A DNA stretch of 64,000 bases from Dermatemys mawii (GCA_007922305.1 ML677333.1:20552792-20616791); one strand, 5' to 3'; shown: positions 1-12,104, numbered from the stretch's first letter. Numbers and translations are program-made. Notes: generated by a model from the letters alone, not told the origin.

Positions 1-1040
1 ACAATAACTGAAGTGCTAACTGAAAGTGCAAACCTTTCACCGCCCACCTAGTGAGGTCCAGTTTGTACAAGGACATAATCTAGTGGAATTTCTCCTCCTT
101 TTATGGTGCCACATTCCACCCAAAGAAATCAATGAGAGTTGTCAGGGACTTATCTAAGGACAGAATTTGGCCTCTAGTACTCAGAGAAATATCAGAATGT
201 GCCTCTGATACACTGTTGTCCTCCAACAGGGCAGCATCTGATCCAAAATGCATGAACACATTTGAAAAACTTTAACATTAGACAAAAAAATATGTCAAGG
301 TTTTTAGCTCTACTTCAAAACTGTGGAAGAGAGACCAACAGAAAAAAATCTAATTATACATTTTTTCACTTCTAAGTCATTCTGTGCGGGTTTTTATCAG
401 TCATTGTGCCAGGACAAAATGTATCTGCATATATCCATGTACAAACCTGCTTGATCTTGCCAAGGGGAGCATAAATATTCTGTCACTTAAAAACGAAAAC
501 AGGCAGCTAATAAAACTCTGATCAGTGAAAGGAAATTTATCTGACACTTGATATGTTACCTTCTTTTTAGCTTCAAGCAAAAATCACAAATCCCTTTGAA
601 CTTCATAGTGTCTTTCTGGAGTGGGCACCTCCCCTTCTGAATTTGACTTTTCATAGTGCAGCTGGAAATAGAAGTATTCACCCAGATCTTTTCCAAGTAT
701 TTGCCTAGAACCTGATCCTGAGTCATTTCACAAGGAAAACTGTCTTTGACCTCAGTAGAAGTTTCCTCTGAAAATAACAACAACAGCAACAACCAGGAGT
801 GCAGGATTGGGATCTAGGCCATGATCCAAACCCCACCAAAGTCAATGGGAGTCTTTCCATTTATGTAGTGGGCTTTAGGTTAGGTCCTACTGCCTTCTCA
901 TGATTTTCTGTTACTTCGCAGCTTGTCTGGGCCTGGCATAACAAGAAAAAAATGGTATGGTGTAAAACTTGGAGAGAAACTGGGCAACCTGTAGTGTTTT
1001 AGTTTTTACTACATGTCTTTACTTGGATAATAGTCTCCTA
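1..1040. other. no gene recognised; AT-rich unique-looking DNA
   Basis: I see no exon or intact element here. A 78-codon minus-strand open frame at 556-792 has no recognisable motif. Around 810-890 there is a short relic with the phrase 'gtcaatgggag', which recurs as a dispersed motif across this window. Confidence 0.5.
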
Positions 1041-1971
1041 ATCATAGAAATATAGAGCTGGAAAAGATCTCGAGAGGCCATCAAGTCGAGACCTCTGAGC
1101 TGAGGCAGGACCAAGTAAACCTAGACCATCCACGACAGGTATTTGTTCAATCTGTTCTTAAAAATCTCCAGTGATCAGGATTCCATAACCTCTCTTGGAA
1201 TCCTAGTCCAGAATTTAACTACCCTTATAGTTAGAAAGATTTTCCTAATATTTAATCTAAATCTCTCTTGCTATAGATTAAGACCATTACTTCTTGTCCC
1301 ACCTCAGGGGACCAGGAGAACAACTGACCACCATCTTCTTTATAACAACCCTTAACATATTTGAAGACTATCAGGTCCTACCTCAGTCTTCTTTTCTAAA
1401 GATTAAAGTAAGCTTCACTAGTGCAGAGTAGAATGGGACAATAACCATCCATTTCTTAAATATGACATTCTTGGTAACACACCTCAGAATGATATTAGTC
1501 TTTTCACAACTGCATCTTGTTTTTGACACATATTTAATTTGTAATTGACTATAACCCCCAGATCCTTTCCAGCAGTACTACCACGTAACCAGCTATCCTC
1601 CATTTTGTAATTGTGCATATGATTTTTCTTTCCCTAAGTGTAGTACTTAGAATTTATCTTTATTTAATTTCACCTTGTTGACATCAGAGGAATTCTCTAT
1701 TTTTTCAAGGTTGTTTTGAATTCTAATCCTGTCCTCCAAAGTGATTGCAACTACACACAGCTTGGTGACATCTGCAAATTTCATACGCATACTCTTCACT
1801 CCAGTATCCATGTCATTAAGGAAAATATTGAATAATACCAGACACAGAACTGACTCCTGTGGGCCCCACTAGACACACCTTCCTAGCTGGACAATGAACC
1901 TTTCCCAACTACTCTTTGAGTATAGTTTTTCCACCTGCTGTGCACCCATTTTGTATTAATTTAATCTAGAG

Positions 1972-2084
1972 CAGTGTTTCTCAACCTTTTTGATACCTGG
2001 GACGGGCTTGCTGCCTGCCTAAACTGTGTCAGGAAGATCTCAGGACCCGTTGCTGGTCCATGGACCAGTCATTGAGAAACACTG
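1972..2084. mobile_element. hAT miniature element (113 bp), first of a tandem pair
   Basis: Termini are CAGTGTTTCTCAACC on the left and the matching GAGAAACACTG on the right, typical of hAT nonautonomous elements. The 8-bp flanks are atctagag (1964-1971) and atctagac (2085-2092), a 7/8 target-site duplication. It has no coding capacity. A related copy lies at 3510-3607. Confidence 0.75.
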
Positions 2085-2092
2085 ATCTAGAC

Positions 2093-2335
2093 CAGCGGTC
2101 TTCAAAGTTTTTCCTCCATGGCCCTTTTCGCGGAGGAAAAACTCACATGGCCCCCAGGGGGTATGTCCACCAAAATGCCACCGCAGAAAGCAGAAGCTTC
2201 CACTTCCCGCAGCAGCATTTTGGTGGGACAAAAATAGACCACCCAGGAGTTTGGCGGTCTCCCAAGCAGGATCGGTGGCACTGCTGGGGTCTCGCACACC
2301 CCCAGAGTGCACGCACCCCACTTTGAAGACCACTG
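2093..2335. mobile_element. hAT miniature element (243 bp), second of a tandem pair
   Basis: Termini are CAGCGGTCTTCAAAG on the left and CTTTGAAGACCACTG on the right. The flanks are atctagac (2085-2092, shared with the element before it) and atcgagac (2336-2343), again 7/8. The interior is GC-rich and gives several spurious overlapping open frames on both strands. Confidence 0.75.
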
Positions 2336-2375
2336 ATCGAGACCATGTTTCCCTAATGGCACTTTGTGGCTGTTA

Positions 2376-3073
2376 TGTATAGCACCCTGATCTAAGCATC
2401 CCCATTTATCTACGGTAACCTGAAGGACACTGATTTAAGCACTTAAACATAAACACCTAACTCTGAAACCTTTGTTCTTCACTATCCTCATCTGTACACC
2501 TCACACTGGTGTTGTGAGGCCTAATGATCAAATCTTGCTCATTTCATTCCCATGAGTAAGCTCCATTTCCTTTACTGAGGATATTTATCTGAGAAAGGCA
2601 AGTATGATTTGGCTCTAATTAGTTGTTCTTTGTAACTTGTCTTGAAATCTTTGGATGGAATATATAGAAATACAGGATATTTTATTATTTTTCTTGGCAC
2701 GAGTGGGTCTAACCATTGAGAAAGTTTCCACAGTGAGACAGGAAAAGGTGCTTCTTATTCAAATGGAGGGTTTTGATTTCATGGTACTTTTGTAAGGCAG
2801 CAATATTTAACAGCTAAACCACAAAATGTTTCCTGGTAAAAAACAGCTGGTAGAAAAGAAGCAGATTGTATGCTCTTTGGAGCAAGCAGTAGGAGGTGAG
2901 ATGAATAATTCTAAATTCCTTCATTTCACTGAGCTCTATTTTTCATTTTACTTGCTTAGCAAAGAACAACTTAGCAAACAGCTGTAAAGCTGCTTAAAGC
3001 TTGAGGGATCTGTAATGTCTGAGGTGCCCTCCGTTCCAAATGTTTGCTGTTAGGATATCCTGTTTGTCACTGG
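2376..3073. other. no gene or recognised repeat
   Basis: Ordinary AT-rich sequence. I recognise no exon, RNA gene or repeat family here. Confidence 0.4.
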
Positions 3074-3081
3074 CATAGTGC

Positions 3082-3199
3082 TAGAGCGACCAGAAGGCAA
3101 GCATGAAAAATTGGGAATGGGGGGTAATAGGCACCTGTATAAGACAAAGTCCCAAATATCAGGACTGTCCCTATAAAACTGGAACATCTGTTCACCCTA
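3082..3199. mobile_element. 118-bp miniature element of the TAGGGTGACCAGA family
   Basis: The ends are tagagcgaccag and catctgttcacccta, imperfect inverted repeats. The flanks catagtgc (3074-3081) and gatagtgc (3200-3207) are a 7/8 duplication, so the 8-bp target site is hAT-like. The interior phrases 'gggggtaatagg' and 'aggactgtccctataaaa' are shared, in inverse orientation, with 14734-14848, and its terminal part with 61971-63046. Confidence 0.75.
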
Positions 3200-3509
3200 G
3201 ATAGTGCTATAAAGTCAGACTACAGTATTATGGGCTTTTCCTCTGCTTTCTATGTTGATGAACCTGAGTTAAAAGCAAGTTCCAACACATAAGTGAAATC
3301 CTGAATAAAGGGTTCTAATGAATGTAGATAGATTCTATCCTGCGCAGAGTGCCAGCCAAGCGGCAGAGAGGAATGGGTGAGCTGGCTATAGCTCCTTGCT
3401 TCTGCGAGTGTAATGTTACAAACTGCTCCCCACTAACCTTAGCCCGGAGCCCCCTTACAGCTCCTGCGAGGCACTGTAAATTGTGCCACTGACATGGAGT
3501 CTTTTAGAG

Positions 3510-3607
3510 CAGTGTTTCTCAACCTTTGGATACAGGGACCAGCTTGCTGCCAACCTAAACTGTATGAGGGTGATCTCAGGGACAGTGCCAGTCATTGAGA
3601 AAGATTG
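3510..3607. mobile_element. hAT miniature element, relative of 1972-2084
   Basis: It begins CAGTGTTTCTCAACC and ends in tcattgagaaagattg. The flanks ttttagag (3502-3509) and ttttagaa (3608-3615) match 7/8. It shares the internal phrase 'cttgctgcc...cctaaactgt' with the copy at 1972. Confidence 0.75.
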
Positions 3608-3619
3608 TTTTAGAAAATA

Positions 3620-4270
3620 AAATAATAAGAACAGCCATACTGGGTCAGACCAAGGTCCATCTAGCCCAGGATCCTGTCTTCCAAGAATGGCCAATGCCAG
3701 GTGCCCCAGCAGGAATGAATAGAACAGGAAATCATCAAGTGATCCATCACCTTGTTGCCCATTCCCAGCTTCTGGCAAACAGAGGGTAGGGACATCATCC
3801 CTGCCCATCCTAGATAATAGCCATTGATGGACCTATCCTCCATTAACTTATCTAGTTCTTTTTTAAACCTTATTATAGTCTTGACTTCTACAACATCCCC
3901 TGATGAAGAGTTCCAGAGGTTGATTGTACGTTGTATGAAAAAAATACTTCCTTTTGTTTGTTTTAAACCTTCTGCCTATTAGTTTCATTTGGTGACCCAT
4001 AGTTATTCTGTTCTGAGAAGGGGTAAATAACACTTTCTGATTTACTTTCTTCAACACAGTCATGATTTTATAGATCTCTATCATATACCCCCTCAGTTGT
4101 CTCTTTTCCAAACCGAAAAGTCTCAGTCTTATTAATTGCTCCTCATATAGAAGCCGTTCCATACCCCTAATTATTTTTGTTGCCCTTTTCTAAACCTTTT
4201 CTAATTCCAATATATCTTTTCTGAGATGGGGCAACTACATCTGCATGCAGTATTCAAGGTGTTTTCTCTG
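3620..4270 (-). mobile_element. CR1 LINE fragment (second subfamily)
   Basis: It opens with 'catactgggtcagaccaag' and 'catctagcccagga', the antisense 3' UTR phrases of a second CR1 group. It ends in a decayed antisense RT C-terminus at about 3863-4162, where the minus strand reads an LFGLEKRQLRG-like motif. The same 3' UTR phrase recurs at 28317. No intact ORF remains. Confidence 0.75.
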
Positions 4271-5089
4271 CTGCTGTCTGATATAAATAAACCTTTACAC
4301 GTTCTTAATCTTGAAAAATAATTGAAAAAAACCCCAAACAAATATCCAGGTGAGATACAATGAAATCATTTATTACTTTACCCAGTCCATAAATTGGACT
4401 GGTTTGTAAATAGACCTTGAATTTCTATGACAATGCAAAGCCAAAGTGTGAAATAACAAACCCTCCCACCCCGCCCCCACAGCAGCCTTTGTTACAGGGC
4501 CTGCAAACAGGCCACTTTTTGCTTTGATCTTATCAAGCTGAGCAGGTTTGGGTCAGGTCAGCCCTTGTATGTCAGATGTTGACAGAACAGCTATCCATGT
4601 GTGCTTCAGGAAGTGTTGTGGGTAATTCAGTAAATTGTGGTCTGGTGAAAAATACACTTGGTTTTAGGAGTAACAACTGATCTAAAGATAACGTAGATGT
4701 CAAAGTTTATTGTTGTACTATGCTGTACTTTTAAAATGTCCTGTGCTTTGGAAACAGGGTTAAAAGAAGAACTGAAGCACAATGATCACTTCTGGCCATA
4801 GAATCTATGAACGATATATTTTCTATTTTTCTGACTTTTTATTAATTTTCTGAGGATCAATATTTTAATTCATATAAACAAGACACTTAAATTAATTAGA
4901 CTCATACAAGGATTCCCATGATATAACATAGGATGCTTCAAGACAATGTTATCAAGGGTACAATTTTCAAGAGCAGCTAAGTTTCGGAAACATTGGAGGA
5001 GTTATGCAGCCAGTAATAAAACACCATAAAAGTTTTTAAAATTACAGGTGATAATTTTCTTATACCTCTGGTATAGTCGACCACAAATG
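4271..5089. other. no gene recognised
   Basis: AT-rich sequence with a short C-rich run near 4462. I see no exon, RNA gene or transposon terminus. Confidence 0.4.
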
Positions 5090-5382
5090 TTCAAAAATCA
5101 TCAGTCTTGCTCAACAACGATGAGATTGGCTTTAAAATGATGAGATTATGTAAAAATAATAAATTTGGTATTTTATTTGCCTTTTGCTTTTGGGGCCTTT
5201 AGGTTGCATGGAGGGGTCACATTTTGAAGCTTTCTCCGCAGCCATGGGAGCTAGAAACTTCATTTTTCTTTAAGAATGAAGGCTTCAGTCATCACATATC
5301 CCCTTGACTCCAGAAGCTGGGGCTTTTAGGAAAACAATTATCACAATACTCATGACAAAAATCATGACAGTTGGCAACACTG
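5090..5382 (-). mobile_element. hAT-like miniature element relic ending in GTTGGCAACACTG
   Basis: The right end 'atcatgacagttggcaacactg' and internal phrases 'gactccagaagctggggc' and 'atcacaatactcatgac' resemble a widespread amniote nonautonomous DNA transposon. The left end is eroded, so its limit is approximate and no duplication could be assigned. Confidence 0.45.
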
Positions 5383-5465
5383 CACCCAACATAAGGTAAC
5401 TTTTAGTTGGATTTCATTCTGACAGATATAGATGAATTAGTCACTGGACTTCAATTCTAGGCATC

Positions 5466-5585
5466 CGATGAAGTGGGCTATAGCCTACGAAAGTTTAAGC
5501 TGAATAAATTAGTTAGTCTCTAATGTGCCGCAAGTATTCCTCATTTTCTTTACGGATACAGACTAACATGGCTGCTAATCTTAAA
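5466..5585 (+). mobile_element. PLE-type 3' terminus relic
   Basis: It contains 'catccgatgaagtgggct', a stem-loop, 'gaaa', then 'ttagttagtctctaa' and 'cagactaacatggctgc'. This is the same 3' end as the Penelope-like elements at 52.3, 53.8 and 59.9 kb, in a more diverged form. No coding part is attached and no target duplication is visible. Confidence 0.6.
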
Positions 5586-5989
5586 ACAGCCACTGGACTG
5601 GAAGTCTGGGGATGAGTGATCATGACCTGATAACATTTAATATGGGCAAACAAAGAACAGTCCAAAGGCTCAGTTTCCTGGACCATGACCCTCCCCGCAA
5701 CCCCCACTGCTATAACTCTGTGGCTATAATACTAATTTTTGTATTCTCACCGTCGCACCTTTAAATTGCTAGGCATTCTTCCTTTGTGCTGAGTTCAGCT
5801 GCCATTATGATATCAACATGTAAAAGAGGAGACTCACTCACGATACTCTTTCATTGAGACTTTATGTTTTGTTCTTCCTTCGTGTAAAATACAGGAGGCT
5901 GCCTTAGACATTGGAAGTACAATCTTTTATCTCTGTGCATGGACTCATAAGACACTTCCAGAGCATTGTGTGGGTGACTGGGAAAAGGG

Positions 5990-6370
5990 GCAGTCATTCC
6001 CAGTGATTAGAGCAGAAGTCAGACCTGGTGGTTAATAGAGGAGTAGGTCATCAGAAATCAGAGTCCAGGATGAGGGTCAGAGTCAGAAATCAGGGATTAG
6101 AGCCTAAAATCAGGACCAGATTAGTAGGAGTGAGCCAAGGCAGGAGCAGGACTAGGAATAAGCAGGCACAGGAGTGATTACAGCAGTGGGCAAATACTTT
6201 GAGCAGCCACTGAACCAGTGCTGCTGCTGGGCTTAAGAGCCGGTCTCCTGACCATTCCAACCAGTCAGGCCATGTAGTCAGTCAGGTAGCCTACTGTAGG
6301 CCAGCTGCGCTCATTAGGTTGCACAGAGCCTGGCTCTGCAGCAGGCACTGCTTCCTCATGCTTCGCTGTA
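5990..6370. repeat. imperfect short-repeat block, unclassified
   Basis: Variants of 'cagaaatcagagtccagga' recur several times between about 6050 and 6130, followed by a GC-richer segment. It may be part of a larger interspersed repeat, but I cannot name the family. Confidence 0.3.
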
Positions 6371-6383
6371 GAAGGGTGTAGTC

Positions 6384-6584
6384 TAGGAGTAGTCAAATCT
6401 TTTTTGTCAAGGTCCAAATTTCTTGGTCAAAGTATAATCAAGGTCCAGATGCCAGAGAAACATTTTTCATGCCACAGTAATAATAATTATAATAATAAGT
6501 AAATAAAAAGTTTTCAGGGTCTGTTCAAAAGCATCTGGTGGTCCGAATTTGGCCTGTGGTCCGCCCATTGATTACCCCGGTGTA
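6384..6584. mobile_element. hAT-like miniature element
   Basis: The ends 'taggagtagtcaaat' and 'attgattaccccgg' are inverted-repeat-like and match the general CAGGGGTAGTCAA type of hAT terminus. The flanking 8-mers match poorly, so exact limits are uncertain. An (AAT)-rich stretch lies near 6478-6510. Confidence 0.5.
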
Positions 6585-6589
6585 TCTGA

Positions 6590-7360
6590 CTGCAACACGA
6601 CAAATAGGCACTCATAGTAATTGTAAATAGAGGTGCTATTTGATATTAAAGCATTGGAAATTGCTATTACTGTTAAAATGGGAGTTCCCAGGAGAGATGT
6701 GATCTGATGTCATTGACTAAATCCCCACTTTCCATTCTGCTCAGTGATGGGAGCACTGAGACAGACTTTCCTGATTAGCCCTCCTGTGACCGTAATGACT
6801 CTCATTTCCCTACCCACGCAAATACCATCACAAGATTTTTCAAATGAGTAACTTAGAAAATGGGTAATATTACAGAAGCTCCTGGCAACAGCTCCTAGAT
6901 AAGGGCACGTTAACGTCTGCAGTATTACTCAGTGCCAGCGTTTCATATCTCAACCATTAAAATTAGCCCTAGGCTGAGATTTAAACAGGTTTTTAGAGCA
7001 GCAGAGACCTTTTCCTTCCCCACAGCTGAAATCAGTCCAACCATTTCTATATAGACTTAAACCAATAAAAGGGTCATTTCAACTTAGATTGTAAGCATTT
7101 GGGGAGGGGGTATGAGCTTTTAGTGACCTGTAAGGTGCTAAGATCATTTAAACAATACATAATTTTGTTTGGATTAACATACAGTAGAGTTACGGACATC
7201 TCAGTAATGGAGGTTGTGTCCAGAACTCTGAACAAAGCGCAAACGCTCCAGGCCAGGCTCCACCAGTAGCTGAGCTCCCGCCTCAGTGCTGACAGCTTCT
7301 TGCAGTCGACCTCTTTCCCTGTGTCAGCCTGAGTTTGCAAGCTTGTCCCCTCCCGGGGGG
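6590..7360. other. no gene recognised
   Basis: Mixed-composition sequence without exon-like frames or repeat termini that I can identify. Confidence 0.35.
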
Positions 7361-7362
7361 TA

Positions 7363-7378
7363 TGTGTTTGTGTGTGTA

Positions 7379-7423
<45 letters not shown>
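7363..7423 (+). repeat. compound (TG)n-(AG)n microsatellite
   Basis: An interrupted TG tract to about 7400 runs directly into a pure AG tract to 7423. The minus-strand open frames here (SLSLSLSHTHTHT) are translation of the microsatellite, not genes. Confidence 0.95.
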
Positions 7424-7429
7424 ACAGCA

Positions 7430-8720
7430 CATCCCTCTCCCAGCTGAGGGGGAGCAGTGAAAGCGATGCAGCCCCCAGCACCACTCCTGCTCTGCTGGAT
7501 ACGGCTGCCTTGGACTGGCAGCATCAGCATTTTCACCTCCTAGCTGCAAATGATTGCCCTGCGTGGGGGAGTGGGAACAGGCAGCCCTGATGGGCCTATC
7601 TTTAACATGCAATACAGACACTGTGCGGTATTTGCTTTTTTTTCCCCCTCTGCTGCTGCCTGATTGCTTACTTCCAGTTTCCCATGGTGGCTGGTTGACC
7701 AGTCAGTCCGTAACTCTGGTGTTTGTTATCATTTTGAGGTTCTACTATAAATATTATGGTAGCACCTAGAAGTCCCAGTCAAGGACCAGTGTACTAGGTG
7801 TCATATAAGCGCAGAACCAAATGATGACCCTGACCAAAAAGCATCTATGCTTCACTAAACTAAAGAGAGGCTTCATGTATTGATGACAAATGTCAGATTG
7901 GCCTATTACATGGCGTAAAGTGATTGAGCTATTTTAAATATTTAACCACAGCTGCTTACCCTGGGAAATTGAAAACCCTGAGATTTTTCTCTCAGGTGAT
8001 ATCTTTACCACTCTCCCCACCATCTTACTCAGGACTCTTTCTGCCATTTGAAAAAGGATTCACGGCAAATGTATCTTTATTTTCCTAAATAAAAATAAAA
8101 ATGCCCAGGTCAATCTGAAAGACAAAGCTCACAAAGTGTTCTTCTAAGACCTTTGTGCTCCTTGGACAGGATCTCTTTCTCTTCTGTTCTATTCAATAAC
8201 ACTTCTTAGAGTTAAAGAATGTTGCCTGCAAATGTTGCCAACCAAAACTTCAGTAGCACTTGCTGAAAGTGCTGTGGTTTTGTAGATAAGTCAGAGGGCC
8301 TGAAAAATCCACTAAACACCTGAGGTGAGGAATCTACATTGCAAATCTGACCAGTGTAAAATCTGCTGCAGTTTAAACAGTACTTGTTATGGCAGCACTA
8401 GATTTATGGAAATTGAGAAACAAGGGGAAAATGTTTGTGTGATCATTTGCATGTCAGAAACCAGAAAGTTCTTCCATAAATAGCAATTTCATAATAGCAC
8501 TGGTGGCTTTGTTCCAAGAACAAAGAGAAAGTTTTAGAGTGTAATTTTGAATGTACTGAGGGCTGTTTCCTCTCCATGATTTGTAACCCACATTTGTGGA
8601 AGGCTATCCTCCACTTTTAGCCGCCATTACTTCATTCCATCCAGATCTCAGTTCAAACATCAAGTCCACCTTTATCTTTCTTTTACTGTTGGGTATAAAT
8701 ATTTCACACTACCATTGCTA
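7430..8720. other. no gene; one dispersed relic near 7740-7830
   Basis: The phrase 'tattatggtagcacctagaagtcccagtca' followed by 'gtgtactaggtgtcatata' (split here for reading) looks like the tail of an old SINE or LINE relic common in reptiles. The rest shows nothing I can assign. Confidence 0.35.
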
Positions 8721-8724
8721 TGTC

Positions 8725-8925
8725 TACCCAGAGATTTCAAAGTGTTTTACAGACCACCTCTCAACATCCTTGTGGGGTAAAGTATGATTGCCATCATTTT
8801 AGAAATGAGGAAAATCTTATGTGATTTGCACAAGGTCACACTAGAAATCTGTGACAATAGGAAATTGAACCCAGAAGTGATTGCCAGACCAGTACATATG
8901 CAACATCACGTTTTAACATTCTGGT
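8725..8925 (+). mobile_element. MIR-type SINE relic
   Basis: It contains the CORE-SINE landmarks 'tttcaaagtgttttacaga', 'ttttagaaatgaggaaa' and 'gcacaaggtcacac', followed by 'aattgaacccag'. It is strongly diverged, as expected for an ancient family. Confidence 0.6.
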
Positions 8926-9056
8926 TTCATCTTCCCTTAGCCTTCTGACTAGATTTGGCATGAATTTCTGGAACAAAGAGCCATGTTTATCAGAGGGAAT
9001 AAGGGAATTATTTAGCCTTATTCCCCATATATATGCCACTCCCTAGTTCCCCAAGA

Positions 9057-9980
9057 GTAACTATGCCTTAAGAATTGAATCTATTCAGATACCAAGGCAG
9101 AGAGCAAACTCTCTTGCTGCTCATACATCTAAGCTTCCCCAGGAATGTGGCTTGGCTGGTAAGGAACTCAATCATGCCCATGTGACTCCAAAACTCCATC
9201 CTGGAGTTGGATTCTACACAGGGAGAGAGAGGGGTGTCCACTCACAAGACAATACACAAGACAAAGTGTATTTAAACTCCTGGGAGCCCCCTCCATTTTG
9301 TCTTCAGATGGCTCAAGAGATAGGCTTTCCACCCACAAGTTACCTGAAAGAAACTGGAACAAAGGACAGTAACTGCAGGGGGTGTGAGTGATTGCTGGAC
9401 CTAGACTAGAGGGAAACTAGTCTGTAAAAGGAAGCTTAATGGAACACCAATGAGGGTGAGGTTTTACCTGTATTCAGTTTTATTACTGTATTAGAGATAG
9501 ATTTGTATGTTTTATTTTATTTCACTTTGTTCTGTCTGTTACTACTTGGAACCACTTAAATCCTACTTTCTGTATTTAATGAAATCACTTTTTACTTATT
9601 AATTAACCCAGAGTATGTATTAATACTTGGGGGGAAGGGGAAAAACAGCTGTGCATATCTCTCCATCAGTGTTATGGAGGGTGAACAATCTCTGAGTTTA
9701 CCCTTTATAAGTTTTATATAGAGTAAAAAAGATTTATTTGGGATTTGGACCCCACTGGGAGTTGAGCATCTGAGTGTTAAAGACAGGAACATTTCTTAAG
9801 GTGCTTCCAGGTAAGCCTACAGCTCTAGGGGACATGGGTTTGCAGCAGGCTAGTGGGTCTGGCTCAAACCAGGCAAGGTACTGGAGTTCCAAACTGGCAG
9901 GGCAAGGAAGCAGGGGCAGAATTACTCTTGGCTCATCAGCTGGCAGCCCCAAGGGGGTTTCTGTGATCCAACCCATCACA
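9057..9980 (+). mobile_element. probable LTR of an LTR retroelement (about 0.9 kb)
   Basis: From about 9057 to the terminal 'acccatcaca' this matches my recollection of a common turtle interspersed repeat. A polyadenylation-like region near 9575 and an end in CA suggest an LTR. A candidate 4-bp duplication, ctag, lies at 9053-9056 and 9981-9984. The left end reads TT rather than TG, so that boundary is tentative. The open frames inside it (9152-9391, 9734-10013) are chance. Confidence 0.4.
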
Positions 9981-9996
9981 CTAGATCAGGCCCATA

Positions 9997-10288
9997 GGGC
10001 TGGTCTTTACTAAAGGGAGATTGACACTGCTGCAATCAGCGCAGCAGGGATTGATTTAGTGGGTCTAGTGAAGGCCCTCTAAACTGATGGCAGAGTGCTC
10101 TTCAGTCGACCCCATACTCCAGCTCTCTGAGAAGAGTAAGAGAAGTTGACCGGAGAACGTCTCTCGTCGACACAGAGCAGTGAAGACACCAGGGTAAGTT
10201 GACCTAACCTACATTGACTCCACCTATGTTATTCACATAGCTGAAGTAGTGTAACAGGTCAGCTTACCCCCCTAGTGAAGACAAGCCC
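9997..10288. mobile_element. Harbinger miniature element
   Basis: The ends GGGCTGGTCTTTACT and AGTGAAGACAAGCCC are inverted repeats. They match the GGNNTGGTCTACACT-type termini of the Harbinger elements at 38.1-38.7 kb. The flanking trinucleotides no longer match, so the target duplication has decayed. Confidence 0.65.
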
Positions 10289-10611
10289 TTGATTACAGCA
10301 GTGTTACATTTGGAGCAACTCCATTAACTACATGAGAATTATTTCAAATCTACACCAATGTAACTAAGAGCTTAATTTGGTCCAGTATCTCAATGAAGTT
10401 GTATTAATAAATACGGTATTTGGGACACGTGCTATTTTATTTTCAGTTATCAAATATTCAAAAATTCAAATATTTCTTTGAAAAAAATTAAAGTGAGAGT
10501 TGTTCTAATTTTAGGACTGTGATCTTAAAAGAGGTATGCTATAGATTAATAATGATAATTTGATGTGGTGTAAACACAAGATTATATTATTAGTGGCAGG
10601 CAATTCTGACC

Positions 10612-10875
10612 TGATGGATGAACTTAGACCTGGCTGTTATTCCTGTCTCAGCCACTGGCTTGCTGAGTGATCTTGGGCAAGACATTTCACCTCCCTGTGC
10701 ATCTGTTTCCTTATCCTTAAAGTGGGGTTAATGATATTGACCTCCTTCGTACAGCACTTTAAGAGCTACTGATGAAAACAGTGAGGTATTATTATCCTGA
10801 GTTAGTATAAATCGATGTAGCTCCATCAAGGTCAAGGGAGCTATGCTGATTAACACCAGCTGAAGGTATGGCCTA
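10612..10875 (-). mobile_element. MIR-type SINE relic with adjacent short relic
   Basis: The plus strand reads 'gatcttgggcaag', 'gtttccttatcctta' and 'ttaagagctactgatgaaaa', the antisense of a MIR. At 10810-10875 the phrase 'ctgattaacaccagctga' is a second dispersed relic. Confidence 0.6.
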
Positions 10876-11381
10876 AATAATAAGCAGCTAAGAAATAAAT
10901 CTTGTATATTTTTAAAGTCCTATGCTATTACTTCTTTTGTGTGGTCAGCATTTTGAGAAATGTCACTTTCTCTCACCTGCTAAACATTTAATATAGCACT
11001 CAGCATTTTCTAGGCAGTTTTGTGTAGGACCACATCAATTTTGTAGTTTAAATTGAAAATATTTCACATGAAAACATTCAAGGTCTAGGAATGCTTTTTT
11101 ATCATAGAATCAATTACAAAATCATAGGACTGGAAGGGAGCCCAAGAGGTCATCTAGTCCAGTCCCCTGCATTCATGGCAGGACTAAGTATTAGCTAGAC
11201 CATGCTTGACGGGTGTTTGTCTAACCTGCTCTTAAACGTCTCCAATGATGGAGATTACACAACCTCCCTAGGAAATTTATTCCAGTGCTTAACCACTCTG
11301 ACAAAAAGTTTTTCCTAATGTCCAATCTAAACCTCCCTTGCTGCAATTTAAGCTCTTTGCTTCTTGTCCTATTCTCAGAGG

Positions 11382-11951
11382 TTAAGAAGAACAATTTTCT
11401 CCCTCCTCCTTGTAATAATCTTTCATGTACCTGAAAACTGTTATTATGTCCCTTCTCAGTCTTCTCTTTTCCAGACTAAACAAACCCATTTTTTTCAGTC
11501 TGCCCTCATAGGGCATGTTTTCGAGGCCTTTAATCATTTCTGTTGCTTTTCTCTGGACTTTCTCCAGTTTGTCCAAATCTTTCCTGAAATGTGGCACCCA
11601 GAACTGGACACAATACTCCAGCTGAAGTCTAATCAGGGTGGTGAAGTAGAGCAGAATTACTTCTTGTGTCTTGCTTACAACACTCCTGGTAATACATTCC
11701 AAAATGTTTGTGTTTTTTGACACAGTGTTACATTGTTGACCCATATTTAGCTTGTGGTCTGCTATGACCCCTAAATCCCTTTCCGCAGCACTCCTTCCTA
11801 GGCAGTCATTTCCCATTTTGTATGTATACATCTGATTGTTCCTTCCTAAGTGGAATACTCTGAATTTGTCTTGACTGAATTTCATCCTATTTACTTCAGA
11901 CCATTTCTCCAGTTTGTCCAGATCATTTCGAACTATAATCCTATCCTCCAA
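11382..11951 (-). pseudogene. CR1 ORF2 (reverse transcriptase) C-terminal fragment, 189 codons
   Basis: This open stretch matches the region of CR1 ORF2 downstream of the catalytic RT motifs. It has NDLDKLEKWSEVN near the start, then HLGRNNQM, AAERDLGVI, QLEYCVQFW and a terminal LEKRRLRRD block. Those are standard CR1 landmarks. The endonuclease and the FADD-type active site are absent because the copy is 5' truncated, so it cannot encode a working protein. The first codon is only where the preceding stop ends. Confidence 0.85.
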
Positions 11952-12104
11952 AGCATTTGAAACTCCTCCTAACTTGGTATCATCTCCAAACTTTATAAGT
12001 GTACTCTCTATGCCATTATCTAACTAACTGAACAGAAACGGACCCAGAACCGATCCCTGCAGGACCCCACTTGTTATGCCCTTCCAGAATGACTGTGAAG
12101 CACT

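Larger units (their letters stand above)
1041..2375 (-). mobile_element. CR1 LINE 3' fragment, interrupted by two hAT elements
   Basis: The segment starts with 'atcatagaa', the reverse complement of the CR1 3' terminal repeat, and continues with the antisense of the CR1 3' UTR and the last part of its reverse-transcriptase ORF. The phrase 'gggccccactag' near 1860 lies in the antisense of the RT region. The reading frame is destroyed by stops and indels. After the two hAT insertions (1972-2335) CR1-like sequence appears to resume with 'ccatgtttccctaa' at about 2343. The 5' part is missing, as is usual for CR1. Confidence 0.8.

Noticed and set aside
7074..7621. Minus-strand frames with SLSLSL and HTHTHT
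   Set aside because: Translation of the compound TG/AG microsatellite.
11364..11720. 118-codon plus frame in the CR1 at 11.1 kb
   Set aside because: Antisense shadow of the CR1 reverse transcriptase.
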